Assembly: GCF_006335015.1 (NCBI RefSeq)
Contig: NZ_VDGT01000018.1
Location: 1-64,000, forward strand
DNA from: Streptomyces sedi
GTDB lineage: Bacteria > Actinomycetota > Actinomycetes > Streptomycetales > Streptomycetaceae
Reading direction: 5' to 3'
DNA length: 64,000 bases
Position 1 is the first letter of the stretch. Each line of letters opens with the position of its first letter. The notes beneath the pieces are model-generated. The model ran no database searches, had not been told where the DNA came from, and worked only from the letters and a program-made list of their open reading frames with translations. Of this stretch, positions 56,628-63,348 are shown piece after piece. A program made the position numbers and the translations under genes.

Positions 56628-57136
56628 CCGTGAGCAGACAGCGCCAGCCCGCACTCCCCCTTCCGGTGGTCGAGTTCCTCGACACCTCGGTGCTCGTCGA
56701 GTTCCTGGACGTGCCCCACAGGAACGCGCGGCGCGCCGAGGTCCTCGCGGAGATGGACGCCCGGTTGAAGGCCGGCGTGCGGTTCGTTCTGCCGACGGCC
56801 ACGATCGTCGAGACGGGGAACCACGTCTTCCAGATCAAGGACGGCGCGGCCCGCAGGGACCGCGCCCTCCACCTCAGGTCGCTGCTGCTCAAGACCGCCC
56901 GGGGCGAGGCGCCGTGGGTACTGCACGAACGCACCTGGGACGGTGCCTTTCTCACCTCCCTGTGCCACGGCGGGACCACGGGCATGGATCTGGCGGAACA
57001 CGCCGTCCGCCAGCAGCTCGGCACCGGGGATCTGAGCATCGTCGCGGAGCGGGACCTGTACGCGTCACGGGCACGGGCCGACGTCCGCATCTGGACGTTG
57101 GAGGCGACCATGGGGACGTGGGCCAGGCTGACCTGA
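56624..57136 (+). CDS. PIN-domain nuclease coupled to the AAA ATPase
   Basis: A 170-residue protein with the PIN-fold acidic signature. VVEFLDTSVLVEFLD gives D20, TATIVETGNH gives E63, and GTGDLSIVAERDLY gives D136 and D144. VRIWTLEATM is a final strand-helix. PIN proteins are metal-dependent ribonucleases or flap nucleases, often toxins. The GTG start overlaps the ATPase stop by 4 bases, so the two products should be made together in a fixed ratio. No VapB-like antitoxin gene is adjacent, so a plain VapBC module is unlikely. The target RNA or DNA is unknown. Confidence 0.82.
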   Translation: MTVSRQRQPALPLPVVEFLDTSVLVEFLDVPHRNARRAEVLAEMDARLKAGVRFVLPTATIVETGNHVFQIKDGAARRDRALHLRSLLLKTARGEAPWVLHERTWDGAFLTSLCHGGTTGMDLAEHAVRQQLGTGDLSIVAERDLYASRARADVRIWTLEATMGTWARLT

Positions 57137-57158
57137 GCGGTTCCCCGCGCGGCGCGGC

Positions 57159-57680
57159 TCAGTGGGCGGGGCCGCGGGTGCCGGGCGGGGGATGCTCGGG
57201 GGCGCGGTCGTGGGTCGGGTCGGGGTCGCCGGGGGCGGGGGTCGCGACGAGGGCGGCGGCCTCGTGCATGGCCAGTTCCAGGACGGCGGGGTCGTTGAGC
57301 ATCCCGGAGCCGTCCGGGCGGACCAGCCAGTGGGCGGCGGGGACGGAGCGTTCCGGGTGCGGCACCACGATCCAGCTGCCGGAGCCCGCCGCCCGCACCC
57401 CGGTGCCGAGCCAGCGGGCGGCGGTGCCGGGCGGCACGAAGAAGCCGACGCGGCGCCGTTCCTGGTCGGCGAGGACCGGCCCCGGTCGGCCGGTGACGTG
57501 GACCAGCACGTCCAACGTGGTCATCCCCAGCCCGCCCGGCAGGATCAGCACGTCCCACCGCCGCCCGGCGGGGAGCAGCGCCACGCCCTGTTGGCTGTGC
57601 TCCCACTCCCACCGGCAGATCGCCGGCCTCGGTGCCGCCAGTGCCAGCCACTCCAGTGCCGACCGTGCCTCGCCGCTCAT
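57159..57680 (-). CDS. Small protein resembling actinobacterial primase/polymerase-like proteins
   Basis: A 173-residue protein. RRWDVLILPGGLGMTTLDVLVH, GPVLADQERRRVGFFVPPGTAARW and GSWIVVPHP are patterns I know from Streptomyces proteins annotated as bifunctional DNA primase/polymerase-like. The catalytic acidic pair of active prim-pol enzymes is not evident, so it is probably not a polymerase. The C terminus is Pro/Asp-rich. It converges on the PIN gene with 22 bases between stops. Function is unknown. Confidence 0.65.
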   Translation of the reverse strand: MSGEARSALEWLALAAPRPAICRWEWEHSQQGVALLPAGRRWDVLILPGGLGMTTLDVLVHVTGRPGPVLADQERRRVGFFVPPGTAARWLGTGVRAAGSGSWIVVPHPERSVPAAHWLVRPDGSGMLNDPAVLELAMHEAAALVATPAPGDPDPTHDRAPEHPPPGTRGPAH

Positions 57681-57843
57681 CCCGCGTCCCTTCTGCCGCC
57701 GGCCCCGGCGTCCGTCGGGGCCCTCTCGTTCCTTGGCGGTGAGAGGGGGAAACGGCGCGATCCTTACGCGACTTCGGCGAACTCGGGCGGGCGTCGGGCG
57801 TAACCTCCGTCACTTCGCGGGCGGACGGGGCGGCGGGAAGCGG

Positions 57844-58887
57844 TCAGACGTCCAGGCTCTCGCCCGGCGGCCCGTCCTCGGTGTCGGGACCGGTGTCGGG
57901 ATCGGTCGGCTCGCGGTCGAACCCGCCGCTCCGGTCGATGTGCCAGAAGGCCCAGTCGTAGTCGTCGTCGGGCCGGTAGTCGACGGCGATTCCGCCCGTT
58001 TCCGTCCCGAGCGTCACGAGGTAGACCACCTCAACCGACTGGCCGGAGCGCACCGAGTCCGGCCCGTCGCCGGCGCGGTGGACGTCGCCCAGCCGCATGC
58101 CCTCCCCGGTGAACGCCCGCAGCGCGTCGCCGGTGAGGGATATGTCGCCGTCGGACTCGTTGATCAGCGTGACGGTCACCTGCCCCCGGAGCCCGTCGCC
58201 ACCGAGCGGCGCGAGGCGGACGACCAGCCCGTCGGCGTAGACCACCTCGTCGCCCGGCACGGCGAGATAGTCCGAGCCGACGCGGCTCTCCACCTCGACG
58301 TAGCGGGACAGTTCGATCACCAGCAGCACGGAGAGCACGGCAGCCACCACCGCGGCTCCCGAGCCGATCCACATGCCGCCGAGCGCCACCCGCCGGTTGG
58401 TGGCCGCGCCGCGCTTGGCGCGGCCGGAGCCGACCAGCCCGCAGCCGACCGCGAGCAGCCCGAGCAGCAGACCGAGGGGGCTGAGGTAGAAGGTCCAGCA
58501 CAGCGCGGCGGCGCCCACGCCGAGCGCCAGCGCGAAGGCGCCCGTGGCGTTCCGCGGCCCGCGGGGCGGAGCCGGGGGCCAGGGCGCGAAACCCTGCTGG
58601 GGAAAGCCCGGTTGGGCGAAGCCGGGCGGGGCGAAGCCGGGCTGGGTGTAGCCGGGCGGGCCCGGCGGCTGCTGGGGGAACGCTCCGGTGACCGGCGGTC
58701 CGGGGAACGGGGGCCCGGCGAACGGCGCGGCGGGAACGGGCGGCGGCGGGCCCTGCGGGGGCGGAGGCGGCAGCGAGCCCGGCGGCGGGGTGCCCCGGCC
58801 GCCGGCCGGCAGCGACGGCGGCGGCGGGGTCCTGGGCGCCTCATCGGCCTTCGGCCGGCTCGGATCGGGCTGCTGGTCAGCGGTCAC
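57844..58887 (-). CDS. Pro/Gly-rich membrane protein with DUF4190 and DUF4352-like domains
   Basis: A 347-residue protein. The first 130 residues are Pro/Gly-rich with GFAQPGFPQQGFAP-type repeats. The DUF4190 double helix follows (ATGAFALALGVGAAALCWTFYLSPLGLLLGLLAVGCG), then a third helix (AAVVAAVLSVLLVIELSRYV). An extracellular beta domain of the DUF4352 kind comes last (GDEVVYADGLVVRLAPL, VTVTLINESDGDISLTGDALRAF) with an acidic tail. It is probably an envelope protein of unknown role. The GTG at 58887 follows GTGGAGG. It is divergent from the deaminase gene. Confidence 0.8.
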   Translation of the reverse strand: MTADQQPDPSRPKADEAPRTPPPPSLPAGGRGTPPPGSLPPPPPQGPPPPVPAAPFAGPPFPGPPVTGAFPQQPPGPPGYTQPGFAPPGFAQPGFPQQGFAPWPPAPPRGPRNATGAFALALGVGAAALCWTFYLSPLGLLLGLLAVGCGLVGSGRAKRGAATNRRVALGGMWIGSGAAVVAAVLSVLLVIELSRYVEVESRVGSDYLAVPGDEVVYADGLVVRLAPLGGDGLRGQVTVTLINESDGDISLTGDALRAFTGEGMRLGDVHRAGDGPDSVRSGQSVEVVYLVTLGTETGGIAVDYRPDDDYDWAFWHIDRSGGFDREPTDPDTGPDTEDGPPGESLDV

Positions 58888-59005
58888 GGCACCTCCACGT
58901 TCGCCTGCGCCCAGCCTACGGCCAGCCGGGGGCCATCGTCCCCGCCCCGCCCCCGGACCGGTCCCGGCCTACGATGTGATCACGTCCGTCTCCCAGGAGG
59001 GTGTT

Positions 59006-60058
59006 GTGTCACAAGCACCGGAAGCCCCCGCCGTCGGCGGTGATCTGGCCCGCTTCGTCGCCGGGTTGCCCAAGGCCGAACTGCACGTGCACCACGTGGG
59101 CTCCGCCTCGCCCAGGATCGTCGCCGAGCTGGCCGCCCGACACCCCGACTCGCCCGTGCCCAAGGACCCCGAGCTGCTGGTCGACTACTTCACCTTCCGG
59201 GACTTCGCGCACTTCATCCAGGTCTATGTCTCGGTCGTCAAGCTGATCCAGACCCAGGACGACATCCGGATGCTGACCTACGAGGTCGCCAGGGACATGG
59301 CCAGGCAGTCCATCCGCTACGCCGAACTCACCGTCACGCCCTACTCGTTCGGCCTGCGCGACATCCCGGACGAGGCGATCGTCGAGGCGATCGAGGACGC
59401 CAGGGTGAGCGCGGAGCGCGAGCTGGGCGTGGTGCTGCGCTGGTGCTTCGACATCCCGGGAGAGCTGGGGATCCCGGCGGCGGACGGAACGTTGCGGCTG
59501 GCGCTGGACCAACAGCCCGCGGGGCTGGTCTCGTTCGGGCTCGGCGGCCCCGAGCGGGGCTGGCCGCGCGCGCTGTTCAAGCCGCACTTCGACCAGGCGA
59601 TCGCCGCGGGGCTGCACAGCGTGCCGCACGCCGGGGAGACGACAGGGCCGGAGACCGTCTGGGACGCGCTCGGCTCGCTGCGCGCGGAGCGGATCGGCCA
59701 CGGCACCAGCGCGGCCCAGGACCCGGAGCTGCTGGCCCATCTGGCGCGCACCGGCGTGCCGTTGGAGCTCTGCCCGACCTCGAACGTGGCGACCGGCGCC
59801 GTCCCCTCGCTGGCCGCGCACCCGCTGCCGGCGATGGTGGAGGCCGGGGTGCGGGTGACGATCAACACCGACGATCCGCCGATGTTCGGCACCGACCTGA
59901 ACAGCGAGTACCTGGTCGCCGCCCGGCTGTTGGGCCTGGACGCCGCCGGGGTCGCCGACCTGGCGCGGAACGCGGTCACCGCGTCGTTCCTCGACCCGGC
60001 CGGCCAGGCCACGCTGCTCGCCGAGATCGACGCCCACCTCGCCGCATGGGTGGCGTGA
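59006..60058 (+). CDS. Adenosine deaminase-family protein, probable 6-aminodeoxyfutalosine deaminase
   Basis: A 350-residue metal-dependent deaminase. Zinc ligands are in KAELHVHHVGSASP (H-x-H), PHAGETTGPETVWDAL (H plus general acid E), RIGHGTSAAQDPEL (H) and VTINTDDPPMFGTDL (D). The HVHHVGS motif differs from the HxHLDGS of true adenosine deaminases. It is the variant found in actinobacterial members assigned to aminodeoxyfutalosine deamination in the menaquinone (futalosine) pathway used by Streptomyces. This reassignment rests on recalled family knowledge. The GTG at 59006 is preceded by a perfect AGGAGG at 58995-59000. It overlaps the next gene. Confidence 0.85.
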   Translation: MSQAPEAPAVGGDLARFVAGLPKAELHVHHVGSASPRIVAELAARHPDSPVPKDPELLVDYFTFRDFAHFIQVYVSVVKLIQTQDDIRMLTYEVARDMARQSIRYAELTVTPYSFGLRDIPDEAIVEAIEDARVSAERELGVVLRWCFDIPGELGIPAADGTLRLALDQQPAGLVSFGLGGPERGWPRALFKPHFDQAIAAGLHSVPHAGETTGPETVWDALGSLRAERIGHGTSAAQDPELLAHLARTGVPLELCPTSNVATGAVPSLAAHPLPAMVEAGVRVTINTDDPPMFGTDLNSEYLVAARLLGLDAAGVADLARNAVTASFLDPAGQATLLAEIDAHLAAWVA

Positions 60059-60747
60059 TCGCGGTCGCCCACAGGGGCGACCCCTACCGCGTCCGGGAGA
60101 ACACCCTGCCCTCGTTCACCTCGGCGGCCGAGGCCGGGGCGCGGGCCGTGGAGTTCGACGTGCGGCTGACCTCGGACGAGGTGCCGGTGGTGGTCCACGA
60201 CGCCACGCTGGAGCGGCTGTGGGGCCATCCGGTGCGGGTGGCGGCGGTGAGCGCGGCGCGGGTGCGGGAGCTGACCGGCGGCGGGGTGCCGACGCTTGAG
60301 GCCGCGTTGGCGCACTGCGCCGAGCTGGGCGTGCGGGCGGTGCTCGACCTGCCGGAACGGTCCGCCGTCCACGCGCGGCTCGTCGCCGAGGCGGTGCGGG
60401 CGGCCGGGCACGGCTCGCGTGTCTGGTACTGCGGCGACCCGGGGGCGCTGCGCGCGGTGCGCGGGGTCGACCAGGACGTGGAGATCGCGCTGACCTGGAA
60501 GCGCACCGGGCCGCCCAGGCCGTCGCTGCTGGCCGAGGTCCGGCCGCGCTGGCTCAACTACCGTCTGGGGCTGGTCGATCGGGAGACGGTGGAACGCGCG
60601 GCGGACGCCGGCTACCAGGTGGCGGCGTGGACCGCCGACAGCCGGCGCGTGATGCGAAGGCTGCGCGACCTGGGCGTCACGATGGTCATGAGCAACCGGA
60701 TCGGCACGCTGCGCGCCGTCCTGGACGAGGAACGGCGCGAGGACTGA
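60046..60747 (+). CDS. Glycerophosphodiester phosphodiesterase family protein
   Basis: A 233-residue TIM-barrel protein. GDPD motifs: VAHRGDPYRVRENTLPSF (HRG and EN), GARAVEFDVRLTSDEVPVVVHDATLERLW (E, D and second H), and the late AGYQVAAWTAD. It would cleave glycerophosphodiesters to glycerol 3-phosphate and an alcohol. No signal peptide, so cytoplasmic. The ATG at 60046 overlaps the deaminase gene by 13 bases; an in-frame GTG at 60055 would give a 4-base overlap instead. Confidence 0.88.
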   Translation: MGGVIAVAHRGDPYRVRENTLPSFTSAAEAGARAVEFDVRLTSDEVPVVVHDATLERLWGHPVRVAAVSAARVRELTGGGVPTLEAALAHCAELGVRAVLDLPERSAVHARLVAEAVRAAGHGSRVWYCGDPGALRAVRGVDQDVEIALTWKRTGPPRPSLLAEVRPRWLNYRLGLVDRETVERAADAGYQVAAWTADSRRVMRRLRDLGVTMVMSNRIGTLRAVLDEERRED

Positions 60748-60765
60748 TCCCGCGCCACGGGCGCG

Positions 60766-60804
60766 CTGAGGGGGCGCGGGGCGGATCACCCCGCGCCCCC
60801 TCAG
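60766..60804. terminator. 16-bp perfect hairpin, bidirectional terminator
   Basis: CTGAGGGGGCGCGGGG (60766-60781) and CCCCGCGCCCCCTCAG (60789-60804) form a perfect stem with a 7-nt loop. It lies between the convergent phosphodiesterase and aldehyde dehydrogenase genes, within 20 bases of each stop codon. Confidence 0.85.
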
Positions 60805-60823
60805 CCGGCTCCGGACGGCCGGC

Positions 60824-62257
60824 TCAGAGCGCGGTCATCACGTGCTTGACGCGCGTGTAGTCCTCCAGCCCGTAGGCGGAGAGGTCCTTGCCGTAGCCGG
60901 ACTTCTTGAAGCCGCCGTGCGGCATCTCGCCGACCAGCGGGATGTGGGTGTTGATCCAGACGCAGCCGAAGTCCAGCGTCCTGGACATCCGCATGGCCCG
61001 CGCGTGGTCGCGGGTCCAGACGGAGGAGGCCAGGCCGTACTCCACGCCGTTGGCCAGGGCGACCGCCTCCTCCTCGTCGCCGAAGCGCTGCACGGAGATC
61101 ACCGGGCCGAAGACCTCGCGCTGGACGATCTCGTCGTCCTGCTCGCAGTCCACCACCACGGTCGGCGCGTAGAAGTAGCCCTGCTCGCCGACCCGGTGGC
61201 CGCCGGTGGCGACCTTGGCGTGGGCGGGCAGCCGCTCCACGAAGCCGCTGACCTTGGCGAGGTGGTCGGCGTTGTTGAGCGGGCCGTAGAAGCAGTCGGG
61301 GTCGGCGACGTCCCCGGTGCTGACCTCGGCGGTGGCCTGGGTCAGGGCGGCGACGAACTCGTCGTAGCGCGAGGTGTGCACCAGCACGCGGCTGGCGGCG
61401 GTGCAGTCCTGGCCGGCGTTGAAGAAGCCGGCGTCCCTGATGCCCTCGACGGCCGCCGCGAGGTCCGCGTCCTCGAAGACCACACAGGGCGCCTTGCCGC
61501 CCAACTCCAGGTGCACGCGCTTGAGTTCGGCAGCCGCGCTGGTGGCGACCTCGGTGCCGGCACGGACCGATCCGGTGATGGAGACCATCGCCGGCGTCGG
61601 GTGCTCCACCATCAGCCTGCCGGTCTCGCGGTCGCCGCTGAGCACGTTGAAGACGCCCTTGGGCAGGATCTCCGAGATCAGCTCGGCGGCGTAGGAGAGG
61701 GAGGCGGGGGTGGTGTCGGACGACTTGATCACCACCGTGTTGCCGGCGGCCAGCGCCGGGGCGAACTTCCAGACCGCCATCATCAGCGGGTAGTTCCACG
61801 GCACGACCTGGGCGCAGACCCCGACGGGCTCGCGGCGCACGAAGGAGGTCAGCCCCTCCATGTACTCGCCGGCGGCCTTGCCCTCCAGCATCCGGGCGGC
61901 GCCGGCGAAGAAGCGGATCTGCTCCAGCATGGGCGGCAGCTCCTCCGCCCGGGTCAGCTCCAGCGGCTTGCCGGTGTCCCGGCACTCGACGGCCAGCAGC
62001 TCGTCGGCGTTCCGCTCGAAGGCGTCGGCGATCCGCAGCAGCGCCAGCTGCCGGGTGGCCGGGGTGGCGTCCCGCCAGGCCGGGAAGGCGGCCTCGGCCG
62101 CCGCCATCGCGGCGTCCACGTCGGCCGCGCCGGAGAGCGGCGCCGTGGTGTACGGGGCGCCCGTCGTCGGGTCGATCACCTCGCTGGTCCGCCCGTCGGC
62201 GGCCTCCCGGAACTCCCCGTCGATGTGGTTCCTGACCCGACGCGTCTCGGTGGTCAC
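60824..62257 (-). CDS. Gamma-aminobutyraldehyde dehydrogenase-type aldehyde dehydrogenase
   Basis: A 477-residue NAD-dependent aldehyde dehydrogenase. QVVPWNYPLMMAVWKFAPALAAGNTVVIK forms the cofactor site. The glutamate is in RVHLELGGKAPCVVFEDAD, and the catalytic cysteine is in FFNAGQDCTAASRVLVH. The MPHGGFKKSGYGKDLSAYGLEDYT end is also seen. NHIDGEFREAADGRTSEVIDP and the NAGQDCTA active site resemble the aminobutyraldehyde dehydrogenases of putrescine catabolism, which feed GABA to GabT. Substrate assignment is an inference. The likely upstream region, 62258-62625, is shared with the divergent ABC genes. Confidence 0.9.
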   Translation of the reverse strand: MTTETRRVRNHIDGEFREAADGRTSEVIDPTTGAPYTTAPLSGAADVDAAMAAAEAAFPAWRDATPATRQLALLRIADAFERNADELLAVECRDTGKPLELTRAEELPPMLEQIRFFAGAARMLEGKAAGEYMEGLTSFVRREPVGVCAQVVPWNYPLMMAVWKFAPALAAGNTVVIKSSDTTPASLSYAAELISEILPKGVFNVLSGDRETGRLMVEHPTPAMVSITGSVRAGTEVATSAAAELKRVHLELGGKAPCVVFEDADLAAAVEGIRDAGFFNAGQDCTAASRVLVHTSRYDEFVAALTQATAEVSTGDVADPDCFYGPLNNADHLAKVSGFVERLPAHAKVATGGHRVGEQGYFYAPTVVVDCEQDDEIVQREVFGPVISVQRFGDEEEAVALANGVEYGLASSVWTRDHARAMRMSRTLDFGCVWINTHIPLVGEMPHGGFKKSGYGKDLSAYGLEDYTRVKHVMTAL

Positions 62258-62489
62258 ACCGGCCCTCCTGACTTCCGACTCCGTTGCCGTGGAACGTTCA
62301 CCCTAGCCCCAGGTCCCCGCCGCGCGACAGCGCGCGAGCGAGAGATCCGACGCCGAACGGGCCCCGCGGCCGGAAGAACCATGCGTCCGACCCCCTTGGC
62401 GAGAAACTTCTTCCGCCCGAAGGCCGGGCCCTCCCCGCTGTCGACCGCCGGGCCCCGGGCGCGTTGTCCACCGTCCGGTGGATTACTCG

Positions 62490-62513
62490 CATCATCCGAC
62501 GCGTCGGATGATG
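62490..62513. promoter_or_regulatory. 24-bp perfect palindrome in a divergent control region
   Basis: CATCATCCGACG is followed directly by its reverse complement CGTCGGATGATG. It lies 112 bases before the ABC ATPase start and 233 bases before the aldehyde dehydrogenase start, within the 368-base gene-free region 62258-62625. A second inverted repeat, TCCACC-GTCC-GGTGGA, is at 62467-62482. A dimeric regulator (GntR/FCD- or TetR-like in size) is likely to bind here. I see no convincing promoter hexamers. Confidence 0.7.
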
Positions 62514-62625
62514 TTCGGAGGCGGCGCTGTGTCAGCGTGCAGGGTGTCGGACACGGCCGGCGTGCCCTCGTTCCGGCGAACGGGGCGGGCGGCGGTCGGC
62601 GAACCCAGCGGAAGGTGCCCCGAAC

Positions 62626-63348
62626 ATGGCCCCACCCGACAACGAAGAAGTCCTCTGGGCGCGCGATCTGGAGCACGCCCACCGCGGCTCCCCCGCGCTG
62701 CTCGGCGTCTCCCTCGGGGTGCGGCAGGGCGAGATCCTGGCCGTCACCGGGCCGCGCGGCGCCGGCAAGTCCACGCTGCTGGGCTGCCTCTCCGGGCAGC
62801 TGCGGCCCGACGCCGGCGAGGTGTGGTTCAACGGCGTCCCCGTCCACCAGCTCGCCCCCGCGACGGTGGACCGGCTGCGCCGGGAGCGCTTCGGCTGGGT
62901 CGGCGAGACCCCCCAGCTGGTGCCCGAGCTGACCGCCTGGGAGAACGCGGCGCTGCCGCTGCTGCTCTCCGGCGTCGGCGGGCGCGAGGCGCGCCGGACC
63001 GTCTCCGAGTGGCTGGAGCGGCTGGACATCGCCGACTGCGCCCGGCTGCGGCCCGGCGCGCTGCGCCAGGCGCAGCGCCAACGGGTCGCGATCGCACGGG
63101 CGTTGGCGCACAAGCCGGACGTGCTCTTCGCCGACGAGCCGACGGCGCCGCTGCACCGCGCCGACCGGGCGCAGGTGCTGCGCACCCTGACCACGGCGGG
63201 CCGCACCCACGCGATCACGGTGGTGCTGGCCAGCCACGACCCCGAGGTGGCGACGCTCGCCGACCGGTGCGTCGCGCTGGAGGACGGGCGGGCGACCGCC
63301 GCCGAGACCGTGGAGGAGGACGGGGTGCCATGCTCGCTCTCCGGCTAG
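62626..63348 (+). CDS. ABC transporter ATPase with degenerate signature motif (LolD/MacB-like)
   Basis: A 240-residue ATPase. Walker A is G42-PRGAGK-S49, the Q-loop lies around GETPQLVPELTAWENAALPLLLSG, Walker B is VLFADEPTAPLHRADR, and the switch is in VLASHDPEV. The LSGGQ signature is replaced by RPGALRQAQRQRVAIARAL, so the key Ser and Gly residues are missing. In most of these traits it follows the MacB/FtsE type that works with a large membrane permease. The start ATG follows GGAAGG. It overlaps the permease gene by 19 bases. Confidence 0.85.
   Translation: MAPPDNEEVLWARDLEHAHRGSPALLGVSLGVRQGEILAVTGPRGAGKSTLLGCLSGQLRPDAGEVWFNGVPVHQLAPATVDRLRRERFGWVGETPQLVPELTAWENAALPLLLSGVGGREARRTVSEWLERLDIADCARLRPGALRQAQRQRVAIARALAHKPDVLFADEPTAPLHRADRAQVLRTLTTAGRTHAITVVLASHDPEVATLADRCVALEDGRATAAETVEEDGVPCSLSG

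Noticed and set aside
55287-57136. Simple VapBC toxin-antitoxin or Gabija assignment for the AAA-PIN pair
   Set aside because: No small DNA-binding antitoxin gene is next to the PIN gene. The ATPase has no TOPRIM domain and there is no UvrD-like helicase gene.
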